Below are positions 1 through 5,867 of a DNA stretch of 7,503 nucleotides, piece by piece. The stretch spans positions 1-7,503 of the forward strand of contig DAOUSS010000069.1 of the NCBI GenBank assembly GCA_030627085.1, given 5' to 3'. Every line of letters begins with the position of its first letter. Within the stretch, counting starts at the first letter, position 1. The position numbers and the translations under genes were made by a program. The DNA comes from Candidatus Stahliibacteriota bacterium (GTDB lineage: Bacteria; Hydrothermota; UBA3073). The notes under the pieces were generated by a model that saw nothing but the letters and a program-made list of their open reading frames with translations, did not search any database and had not been told where the DNA came from.

Positions 1-732
1 AATTACATGTGATAATCCTAACTCCTGATGGGTAGCCACTACATAAGTCACGCCAATGTTACCAATTGCAAATGCTGTTCCTACTATGAAAGAGCGAGGG
101 GATGTATTCATCCCGGCCCTTATAGTGAAAAACTCAGATAGATAGAATAGCCCAAAAACCTTGGTGCTGGTCGCAAATCCCTGTTGTTTCATTATCCGTA
201 CATCTATATCGAACCAATCCTCAGGAGAGATGTATATACCTCCTATGAGATTACCTCCTACTGTCTCCTCTCCAATATTAGGACTCGTAAAATCTCTAAA
301 AGAGAGCCAAACACTGCCCACATTGAGAACCGCCGTTACTCCTATGTCTCCAGATATTGTAAATGCGGTTCCGTATTCCTTTGTAGATACATAGAGCGTT
401 TTAATAAATGTACCAAATCTCACGGATTTGTAATATTTCCCATACCCTATTGATATTTCATTTTCTCTATAAATCAGATTTCCAAAATTAGAGGCTCTAA
501 AGGCAAACGACCCAATACCAGTGGGTATTACCGCAGCTATTCTCTCCAGTGCAAGATGAGTCATCCCAAACGGCAGTATATAGTCAGCGGATATACCGAA
601 TCTATTATGGATAAAGGCGGGCGAGATATATACACCCTGTGTCGCCCAGATATTTCCTTCGCAGTCTGCAGGCTCAAAGAGTGGGTAGGCAGACGCAGGT
701 ATAATCACAATGAAATATAATAACCACTTCAT
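1..732 (-). CDS. Outer-membrane beta-barrel-type protein, C-terminus cut by window edge
   Basis: The minus strand is open for 244 codons from ATG at 732 to base 1 with no stop, so the 3' end lies outside the window. Residues 1-15 look like a signal peptide: Lys2, a hydrophobic run LLYFIVII and a PASA cleavage motif. The rest is short alternating hydrophobic/polar stretches rich in Gly and aromatics, as in a beta-barrel, with no helical membrane segment. The pieces SNFGNLIYRENEISIGYG and, near the edge, THQELGLSH resemble PorV/PorQ-like barrel proteins of candidate phyla, where a similar motif lies close to the C-terminus; probably only a few residues are missing. This assignment is from memory. 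No Met occurs between residue 1 and about residue 57, so the start is firm. There is no Shine-Dalgarno sequence and the promoter abuts the ATG. The specific function is unknown. Confidence 0.72.
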   Translation of the reverse strand, partial: MKWLLYFIVIIPASAYPLFEPADCEGNIWATQGVYISPAFIHNRFGISADYILPFGMTHLALERIAAVIPTGIGSFAFRASNFGNLIYRENEISIGYGKYYKSVRFGTFIKTLYVSTKEYGTAFTISGDIGVTAVLNVGSVWLSFRDFTSPNIGEETVGGNLIGGIYISPEDWFDIDVRIMKQQGFATSTKVFGLFYLSEFFTIRAGMNTSPRSFIVGTAFAIGNIGVTYVVATHQELGLSHVI

Positions 733-740
733 GACGTTCT

Positions 741-769
741 ATTTTACGATATTTTTGTCCAAAAGTCAA
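741..769 (-). promoter_or_regulatory. Sigma70-type promoter for the outer-membrane protein gene
   Basis: On the minus strand the -35 is TTGACT (764-769), the spacer is 17 bp, and the -10 is TAAAAT (741-746). The start of transcription would fall near 734, only about 2 nt before the ATG at 732, so the message is predicted to be leaderless or nearly so. The upstream side of the -35 is the A/T tract that borders the 782-886 repeat element. Confidence 0.7.
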
Positions 770-917
770 GGAAAAAGACACCACGAATTACACAAATCAA
801 TCAAATGCCCACAAATAATATAAAAACATCTCGAAAAGAAAAAAATAAAAGAAATTCGTGCAATTTGTTAATTCGTGATATTCGTGTTTTATACTTCCCT
901 ATGCAATCAAGAAAAAG
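766..917. repeat. Intergenic inverted-repeat element 1 (CACGAATTACAC type) with flanks
   Basis: The left arm CACGAATTACACAAAT (782-797) is matched by the inverted right arm ATTTGTTAATTCGTG (863-877) with one indel. The right side also carries further ATTCGTG units at 854-860 and 880-886. The core is flanked in direct orientation by TCAAGGAAAAAG (766-777) and TCAAGAAAAAG (907-917). The segment 890-911 recurs at 3887-3908 with two mismatches. The element fills the space between two divergent promoters. No gene is visible in it. Arms of this type are widespread in intergenic regions of uncultivated bacteria; their function is not established. Confidence 0.7.
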
Positions 918-924
918 AAAAAAG

Positions 925-953
925 TTGACTTACTCTCTTTTTTATGATATAAT
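925..953 (+). promoter_or_regulatory. Sigma70-type promoter for the ftsE-ftsX pair
   Basis: TTGACT (925-930), a 17-bp spacer and a perfect TATAAT (948-953). Transcription should start near 960, giving a leader of about 40 nt before ATG 1001. The leader holds a four-codon reading frame, ATG to TAG, at 963-977. The only purine-rich site, AGGAAG (near 976-981), is about 19 nt from the ATG, too far for a normal ribosome binding site. Confidence 0.8.
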
Positions 954-1000
954 ATAACTCAAATGAATTTACATTAGGAAGACTCAACCATATCTCTTCA

Positions 1001-1597
1001 ATGATTGAATTTATTGATGTATCTTTACCCCCTGTTCTTGAAAACCTCAATTTCAGGGTAGATAAGGGAGAGTTTCTCTTCCTTGTGGGAAAAACTGGTG
1101 CGGGTAAAACTACAGCGCTTAAACTCGCTTGCTTCGAAACCTTGCCAAAGAGTGGAGAGGTAAAAGTAATGGGGGTATCATCAAAAAGGATTTCACCCAA
1201 AAATAGGCTCATTGTATTAAAAAAGGCGGGTTTATTTTTAGAACAGCCTCTATTCTTTGAAGACGCTTCACTGGTTAATAATCTACTTTATGTTATAGGT
1301 AGTAATAGAAGCAGGGCATTGGAATCATTGAACATAGTTGGACTTCTTGATAAAAAGGATATCACACCCCCAAAACTCTCAAGGGGAGAAAGGGATTTGC
1401 TACAAATTGCCATTCTGTATGCAAAAAAACCTATTTTGGCGCTGATTGACGATCCAACAGCATTTCTTGAAGATAGGAAATGGGAAATTATGGAACTTAT
1501 TACAGAGTTGCATATACTTGGTACTACTGTCTTTATGACCACAAAGGATGAGGAAGTACTCAAACGGTATCCCTACAGGAGGATATACCTTCTATGA
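1001..1597 (+). CDS. ftsE: FtsE-like ABC ATPase with degenerate catalytic motifs
   Basis: A 198-residue ABC nucleotide-binding domain, about 25 residues shorter than typical FtsE. It opens with MIEFIDVSL, the usual FtsE start, but the A-loop region (normally KxY plus a loop) is collapsed to PPVLENL. Walker A is intact (GKTGAGKT, residues 30-37). The Q-loop Gln is probably Q82 in FLEQPLFF. The signature reads LSRGE (126-130) instead of LSGGE. Walker B reads LALIDDPTA, so the catalytic Glu is Asp151. The D-loop is FLED rather than NLDD. The H-switch is TTKD, with Lys182 in place of His. ATP binding looks possible and fast hydrolysis doubtful; that is inference. In known FtsEX systems FtsE drives FtsX to activate peptidoglycan hydrolases at the septum. 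Its stop overlaps the next start by 4 bp (ATGA), and the FtsX-like partner supports the name over a generic ABC ATPase. Ten of 11 Arg codons are AGA/AGG. Confidence 0.8.
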   Translation: MIEFIDVSLPPVLENLNFRVDKGEFLFLVGKTGAGKTTALKLACFETLPKSGEVKVMGVSSKRISPKNRLIVLKKAGLFLEQPLFFEDASLVNNLLYVIGSNRSRALESLNIVGLLDKKDITPPKLSRGERDLLQIAILYAKKPILALIDDPTAFLEDRKWEIMELITELHILGTTVFMTTKDEEVLKRYPYRRIYLL

Positions 1598-2352
1598 AGC
1601 ATACAATAACAATGTTTTTGGCCTCCCTTCTACTTTTTTTGTGCCTGTTCTACTACTGGCAAAAGGAGATTGAGTTTCAAAAACAACTTAATGGAGTGGA
1701 GATGAGACTATTTATTGAACGAAAACAGGACAAAAATGAGACTGTGCGAACTATTACGAATATGGAGGGTGTTGCGAAAGTAGAAGAAATCGCTACAGCT
1801 GAGATTATCAAAATGCTAAAAGACAACATAGATGAGGAAATAACTCTTGAAGAGATTGTCCTCCCATATGTACTCAGTATATATCCATCAAAGAAGGGCG
1901 AAGAAGATCTGAAAAATCTTGCCCTAAACCTTACGAAGGTAAATGGGGTAATAGATGTGCTATATGGTCAAGAGGCAGTTGCGGACATGTGGAGGGAGAC
2001 AAGAGGAGTTAGAGTAGTGGTCGCTACAGCAAATATGTTTTTGCTTTTTATCTTTATCCTTTCGCTTTCCTTCTATGTAAACTCTCTGCCTGAAATGAGA
2101 CATTCGCGAGTATTTCTGCTCCATGGGAGAAATCTTACCTCCCTACGCATAAAAGTGGTTTTCAGGGCAATACTCTTCAGTATGGTTGTTTCTTTACTCT
2201 CCGTCGGAATCACTTATTTCGCGTATCTATATGTTTCAAAACCACAGAATAGTGTCTTCTTACCCAAACATTGGGTATATTCTTTTATATTGGCTATGAT
2301 GTTTGTTGGCCTTCTGACAGGTAGCTCCAAAAGATTTCCCATCTCAAAGTAG
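1594..2352 (+). CDS. ftsX: FtsX-like cell-division permease
   Basis: 252 residues with the FtsX plan: TM1 at about 5-22, a periplasmic domain of about 118 residues (23-140), then TM2 (141-162), TM3 (188-213) and TM4 (228-244). In the periplasmic domain LEEIVLPYVLSIYPS and GVIDVLYGQEAVADM match the family pattern in which a Pro-containing strand is followed by a V-x-V-x-Y-G segment. The cytoplasmic loop RVFLLHGRN sits where FtsX has its GA motif. It is shorter than E. coli FtsX because the N-terminal cytoplasmic tail is almost absent. It starts inside ftsE (ATGA overlap), with AGGAGG at 1577-1582, 11 nt upstream. FtsX transmits FtsE's ATP state to cell-wall amidases or endopeptidases. No such hydrolase or M23 protein follows here: the next gene is convergent rpsL, 11 bp away. 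Confidence 0.82.
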   Translation: MKHTITMFLASLLLFLCLFYYWQKEIEFQKQLNGVEMRLFIERKQDKNETVRTITNMEGVAKVEEIATAEIIKMLKDNIDEEITLEEIVLPYVLSIYPSKKGEEDLKNLALNLTKVNGVIDVLYGQEAVADMWRETRGVRVVVATANMFLLFIFILSLSFYVNSLPEMRHSRVFLLHGRNLTSLRIKVVFRAILFSMVVSLLSVGITYFAYLYVSKPQNSVFLPKHWVYSFILAMMFVGLLTGSSKRFPISK

Positions 2353-2363
2353 TATTCCAATTA

Positions 2364-2732
2364 TTACTTCTTCTTCACTCCATAGAGTGATCTTGATTTC
2401 TTTCTGCCTTCAACACCCCCCGTATCAAGTACTCCTCTCACTATATGATATCTTACACCTGGGAGGTCTTTCACTCTGCCCCCCCTTACAAGTACTATAG
2501 AGTGCTCTTGAAGATTATGTCCTTCTCCGGGTATATAGCAAGTTACCTCGTATCCATTCGTCAATCTTACCCTTGTAACCTTTCTCAAGGCAGAGTTTGG
2601 CTTTTTAGGTGTAGTTGTATATACTCTTGTACATACCCCTCTCTTTTGGGGAGAGCCTTCAAGCGCAGGAGCCTTTGAGCGTGATGTCGTCTTCTTTCTG
2701 GGTTTCCTTGCAAGCTGATTTATCGTTGGCAT
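2364..2732 (-). CDS. rpsL: 30S ribosomal protein S12
   Basis: 122 residues, colinear with E. coli S12 (124) apart from a shorter C-terminus. The decoding-centre segments PKKPNSALRK (42-51) and GGRVKDLPGVRYH (84-96) are intact. Lys43 and Lys88 (counting Met), where streptomycin-resistance substitutions occur, are wild type; Asp89 is the residue methylthiolated by RimO in some bacteria. S12 sits at the A site of the small subunit and monitors codon-anticodon pairing. The start is fixed by AGGAGG (2737-2742), 4 nt from ATG. It lies 53 bp downstream of the peptidase gene on the same strand, with no convincing promoter in between, so the two may be co-transcribed. The usual partners rpsG and fusA are absent: downstream is the convergent end of ftsX. 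Confidence 0.97.
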   Translation of the reverse strand: MPTINQLARKPRKKTTSRSKAPALEGSPQKRGVCTRVYTTTPKKPNSALRKVTRVRLTNGYEVTCYIPGEGHNLQEHSIVLVRGGRVKDLPGVRYHIVRGVLDTGGVEGRKKSRSLYGVKKK

Positions 2733-2785
2733 ATAACCTCCTGTAAATTACTTAAAATATTCCAAAAAATAAATTGATATTATGC

Positions 2786-3625
2786 CTATATAGTGAATTT
2801 TCCTGTATCTACCCATTCACTCTTCAAGACTGACCAGAAGTCACAGGCAAGCCCAGATAGAACATAATCGTACGGTAGATAACCGTATCCGCCATCACCC
2901 CAGGCCGTACCCCAAGAGTTCCTTATAAGCAAAACACCCTTGTTATTCCTTATCTTCAGATTATTATCGTATCCCACGGCCATAACTGCGTGTCCACCAA
3001 TTACCCGCTCTGTAGGCGATGGAAAGGGAATTTTGCCGTCTTCCTCTGCTTCGTAGACAGAATCGTATACTGTAAATCCAAACATAGACGGGATACCATC
3101 TGCAAGGTTCTCCTTTATCTTGCTGAGTAGTTTTATCCCGGATATGCCGGGGGGATCAAGCCTGAAATACTGAATAGACTGATACTCCTTCGCAAATGAG
3201 TAACAAAATGCTGGAGGTTCTCGGTCAAAATTATCTATTCCATATGGCCAGTACTCCTCTGGAGGAATACCAAACAATACCATCGCTCCCATTGTTGCCC
3301 TTATGGTTGCTCCCGTATCTCCTTCCCAGTGGAGGAGGTTTCTTGTAGTCTTGTATAGAAACAACCTCGATGCATCGATATGCCTGCCAGATGCCTGCAT
3401 CTCATAGTATTCAATGAGCGCAACTCCTGCCTGTGCAGTACAGGAACCAAGATATCCCTGGTCCTCAATAGGTGAACACCATCTTCTTAAATCAACAGAC
3501 GAGGGAAGGGAGTTACGCTTTGATTTAATCTTTCCAAGCATAGGCGCTACCAGCTTGTGTGTAGTTGTATAATCCCTTAGATCGGGATAATCTGGTATCC
3601 ATCCCATTCCATGTGCTTTACCCAT
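2786..3625 (-). CDS. Papain-family (C1) cysteine peptidase, apparently cytoplasmic
   Basis: 279 residues with the full papain-type catalytic set: oxyanion-hole Gln56 and nucleophile Cys62 in IEDQGYLGSCTAQA, His212 in GGHAVMAVGYD and Asn236 in IRNSWGTAWGDGGYGYLPY. As in other bacterial C1 members, the residue after the Cys is Thr rather than the Trp of papain. The N-terminal piece GWIPDYPDLRDYT (8-20) is typical of this bacterial group and is not a long inhibitory propeptide. There is no signal peptide or membrane segment, so the enzyme should act in the cytoplasm or leave by an unrecognised route; the substrate is unknown. GGAGG (3631-3635) lies 5 nt before the ATG and a strong promoter lies at 3684-3712. 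rpsL follows 53 bp downstream. Ten of 13 Arg codons are AGA/AGG, as in the other host-like genes. Confidence 0.9.
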   Translation of the reverse strand: MGKAHGMGWIPDYPDLRDYTTTHKLVAPMLGKIKSKRNSLPSSVDLRRWCSPIEDQGYLGSCTAQAGVALIEYYEMQASGRHIDASRLFLYKTTRNLLHWEGDTGATIRATMGAMVLFGIPPEEYWPYGIDNFDREPPAFCYSFAKEYQSIQYFRLDPPGISGIKLLSKIKENLADGIPSMFGFTVYDSVYEAEEDGKIPFPSPTERVIGGHAVMAVGYDNNLKIRNNKGVLLIRNSWGTAWGDGGYGYLPYDYVLSGLACDFWSVLKSEWVDTGKFTI

Positions 3626-3683
3626 TCAGTCCTCCAATAAAATGCATTAGTATTATAAAAAAATAACCATGTCTTGGTTTCTT

Positions 3684-3712
3684 ATTATACCACGAAAATT
3701 AAAAAAAGTCAA
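3684..3712 (-). promoter_or_regulatory. Sigma70-type promoter for the C1 peptidase (and possibly rpsL)
   Basis: On the minus strand: TTGACT (3707-3712), 17-bp spacer, perfect TATAAT (3684-3689). The predicted start is near 3677, giving a leader of about 50 nt that ends with GGAGG 5 nt before ATG 3625. The -35 and its upstream T-tract match those of the promoter at 741-769 (YCTTGACTTTT in both), and a repeat element begins about 9 bp upstream in each case. Confidence 0.82.
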
Positions 3713-3915
3713 GAAAAAATTACCACAGAGTGCACAGAGAATCTTTGCTAAAAAAGAACAAAAACTCTGTGTTCTCCTTCAAACTCAAGATCTATTCAAT
3801 CTCAATTATTCTAAACAAATAAAAATAGCTCAAACATTTGAGCACACAGAGGATAAATAAATATTGTTTCTCCGTGTCCTCTGTGGTATAGTTTCCTATG
3901 CAATCAAGGAAAAAG
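3709..3915. repeat. Intergenic inverted-repeat element 2 (CCACAGAG type) with flanks
   Basis: The outer arms at 3721-3740 (begins TACCACAGAG) and 3869-3888 (ends CTCTGTGGTA) are inverted copies, 17 of 20 matching. Inner copies CTCTGTGT (3765-3772) and ACACAGAG (3844-3851) allow two local hairpins, so this may be two adjacent units. The flanks repeat those of element 1: TCAAGAAAAAAT (3709-3720) on the left and TCAAGGAAAAAG (3904-3915) on the right, with CCTATGCAATCAAG at 3895-3908. It accounts for most of the 335-bp gap between the peptidase and the symporter, and no convincing gene is visible there. Confidence 0.75.
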
Positions 3916-3960
3916 TTAATCTCTGTTAAGGATGGCAAGAAGGAACTTCTTATAATGAGA

Positions 3961-5694
3961 TCATCCTAAGGGGGCAGGAGTGATTTCCTCATCTTTTGTG
4001 AAAACACTATAAATAAAATAACCCATCGCACCAGTAATACAGAGTGATAATATCCCTATTAATGTCTGTCCTAAAACCAGTTTCCCTACACCAATTAATG
4101 CTGAATACATAGCAATTACCGCAGCAACAAATCCTTTGAAATTACTCCAGCCAACACGGTCATTTTCTGTACCTGGTATCTGGGCGCGTATTTTTTTCCA
4201 ACCAGGTCCTCCCGGACGAACCTTTTTGTAGAATTCTATCAATTTTTCATTACTTGCTGGTGGAGTGAGCAAGGTTACTGTTACCCATACCCCAACTGAG
4301 ACAGGAATAATGTAGAGTAAAGTTAGAGGAAATTTCATTGATGTGAATATGGCTAAATAGGCACTCATCATTACTGAAGCAGTGATAGCGGACATTTCAC
4401 TCCACGCATTGATTCGCCACCAGTACCAGCGTAAAAGATAAACCAAACCTATTCCTGCATTAACTGAAGTTATAATTGTCCAGGCAGCATAAATTGAAGT
4501 CATCATAAATGTAACTAATGCACCTATACCTGCGATAATTAAGGTGGCAATAATTGATGCTTTCACATAATGTTTTTCGGATGCATTTTTCACTAAAAAT
4601 CGGCGATAGAAATCGTTAATCAAATAAGAGGCACCCCAGTTAAGTTGAGTATCAATGGTAGATAAAAATGCTGCTATAAAACCAGCCAATGCCAACCCCA
4701 ATAAACCCGCGGGTAAAAACTCTACCATTACTTTGATGTAACCCATTTCTGGGTCTTTAAGATAAGGAAAAGTAACTATTGCTACCAAGCCCACCACTAT
4801 CCAGGGCCAAGTCCGAATACAATAATGGGCAATATTACCCCAGAGAAATCCCAATCGTGCATGTCTTTCGTTTTTTGCTGATAGCATACGTTGTGCAAAA
4901 TACGCCCCACCATCAGTATTACCTGTAGTCCACCATTGTAGTCCAATGTAGATGAAAAAAAATCCGATTGGCAATAGCGCTGAATGCCAAGGAACAATAG
5001 AGGTTATATCCTTGGCTCCTTCTACACCATACATTGAAGTTAAGTTCGCTAAAATATTAGCTATACCACCTGATTTATTCACTGCAATTATAGCCAACAA
5101 TATCGATGTAAACATAGCTGTACAAAACTCAACAAAATCGGTAATTACCACACCCCAAAGGCCAGATAAAGATGTATAAACTACTGCAATAATAAAACAG
5201 AACCCAACTGCTTGCCATTTTGGTAATCCAAAGACGCCACCCAATATTTTTGCCATAGCTAACATAACCCATCCCATAACTATAGTATTGTAAACTAATG
5301 AGAAATATAATGCTCGAAATCCACGTAATGCACTCGCTGGTTTACCTGAGTAACGTAATTCTGCAAACTGTGTATCAGTAACAATTTTTGACCTACGCCA
5401 AAGCCGGGAATAGAAAAACACACCCAGCATACCCGCCATTGCACCACTCCACCAATACCAGTTACCAGCAATACCTTGAGTCCTTACCAATCCACTGACC
5501 GCTAAAGGTGTGTCTGCAGCAAAAGTTGTCGCCACAATAGATGTACCCAACAACCACCAAGGTAATTTTCTGCCTGCAACAAAATAACTTTCCATATTCT
5601 CTGTTGCTCTCTTAGAGAGATAAATCCCTAACCCGATAACTAATGCAATATAACCAAAGATAATACCCCAATCAATCGGTGCTAAAAAACCCAT
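3961..5694 (-). CDS. Sodium:solute symporter (SSS/SLC5 family), substrate unknown
   Basis: 577 residues, strongly hydrophobic, with about 13-14 membrane segments; it should sit in the inner membrane and use the Na+ gradient to import a solute. Family marks in order: SYFVAGRKLPWW (36-47) after TM1, VYTSLSGLWGVVITDFVEF (172-190), the QRMLSAKNERHA loop (268-279), and AAFLSTIDTQLNWGASYL (341-358), whose Ser345/Thr346 align with the Na2-site pair of vSGLT. A long cytoplasmic loop (about 478-520) precedes the last two segments. Substrate cannot be told from sequence. GGAGG (5703-5707) is 8 nt from ATG, and a near-perfect promoter lies at 5790-5818. By hand count 15 of 20 Arg codons are CGN, against mainly AGA/AGG in the neighbours, so horizontal acquisition is likely. 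It lies between two repeat elements and has no co-directional partner close by. Confidence 0.9.
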   Translation of the reverse strand: MGFLAPIDWGIIFGYIALVIGLGIYLSKRATENMESYFVAGRKLPWWLLGTSIVATTFAADTPLAVSGLVRTQGIAGNWYWWSGAMAGMLGVFFYSRLWRRSKIVTDTQFAELRYSGKPASALRGFRALYFSLVYNTIVMGWVMLAMAKILGGVFGLPKWQAVGFCFIIAVVYTSLSGLWGVVITDFVEFCTAMFTSILLAIIAVNKSGGIANILANLTSMYGVEGAKDITSIVPWHSALLPIGFFFIYIGLQWWTTGNTDGGAYFAQRMLSAKNERHARLGFLWGNIAHYCIRTWPWIVVGLVAIVTFPYLKDPEMGYIKVMVEFLPAGLLGLALAGFIAAFLSTIDTQLNWGASYLINDFYRRFLVKNASEKHYVKASIIATLIIAGIGALVTFMMTSIYAAWTIITSVNAGIGLVYLLRWYWWRINAWSEMSAITASVMMSAYLAIFTSMKFPLTLLYIIPVSVGVWVTVTLLTPPASNEKLIEFYKKVRPGGPGWKKIRAQIPGTENDRVGWSNFKGFVAAVIAMYSALIGVGKLVLGQTLIGILSLCITGAMGYFIYSVFTKDEEITPAPLG

Positions 5695-5789
5695 AATTCT
5701 ATCCTCCTTTTACATGAGAAAAATGGAAAGTAGTCTATAGCAGATAGGTAATTCATAAGTTTTGACCCATTTATTAACAAATATCAAAT

Positions 5790-5818
5790 AGTATACTATA
5801 AAAATATTAACTTGTCAA
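5790..5818 (-). promoter_or_regulatory. Sigma70-type promoter for the sodium:solute symporter
   Basis: On the minus strand: perfect TTGACA (5813-5818), 17-bp spacer and TATACT (5790-5795). Predicted start is near 5783, leaving a leader of roughly 88 nt in which I recognise no riboswitch or attenuator. The promoter separates the symporter from mtnA, which lies upstream on the same strand. Confidence 0.82.
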
Positions 5819-5839
5819 GAAGAAAATCAACGGATTACG

Positions 5840-5867
5840 GTAGGGGCGAATAGCAATTCGCCCCTAC
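5840..5867. repeat. Palindromic intergenic repeat (GTAGGGGCGAAT), possible terminator of mtnA
   Basis: GTAGGGGCGAAT (5840-5851) and ATTCGCCCCTAC (5856-5867) form a perfect 12-bp stem with a 4-base loop. The mtnA stop codon TAG (5864-5866, read on the minus strand) lies inside the first arm met by RNA polymerase. A GC-rich hairpin at the end of the gene could stop transcription or protect the mRNA end, but no uninterrupted U-run follows it. GTAGGGGCG palindromes recur in many bacterial genomes as a dispersed repeat, which I think is the primary identity. Confidence 0.85.

Noticed and set aside
963..977. Four-codon upstream frame (ATG to TAG) in the ftsE leader
   Set aside because: Too short to distinguish from chance. 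It could act as a leader frame, since the predicted transcription start is about 3 nt before it, but nothing else supports this.
2376..2389. CACTC-CATA-GAGTG hairpin near the convergent ends of ftsX and rpsL as a terminator
   Set aside because: The stem is only 5 bp, lies inside the rpsL coding end and has no clear U-run in either direction.
2733..2785. Separate rpsL promoter between the peptidase and rpsL
   Set aside because: A CATAAT-like -10 can be drawn, but no -35 sits at an acceptable distance.
3669..3860. 63-codon plus-strand frame across the peptidase promoter and element 2
   Set aside because: Low-complexity Lys-rich translation of promoter and inverted-repeat DNA, with no ribosome binding site.
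3709..3915. CRISPR array or insertion sequence in the intergenic gap
   Set aside because: Repeats are inverted pairs with irregular spacing, not regularly spaced direct repeats, and no transposase is encoded.
3898..3969. Small frame of 23 codons beginning MQSRKKLISV, and a related start MQSRK at 901-957
   Set aside because: Both begin with the shared repeat flank ATGCAATCAAG, have no ribosome binding site, and diverge after a few residues. The first copy runs through a promoter and the second overlaps the symporter's 3' end. More likely repeat DNA than coding, though a remnant of a duplicated gene start is not excluded.
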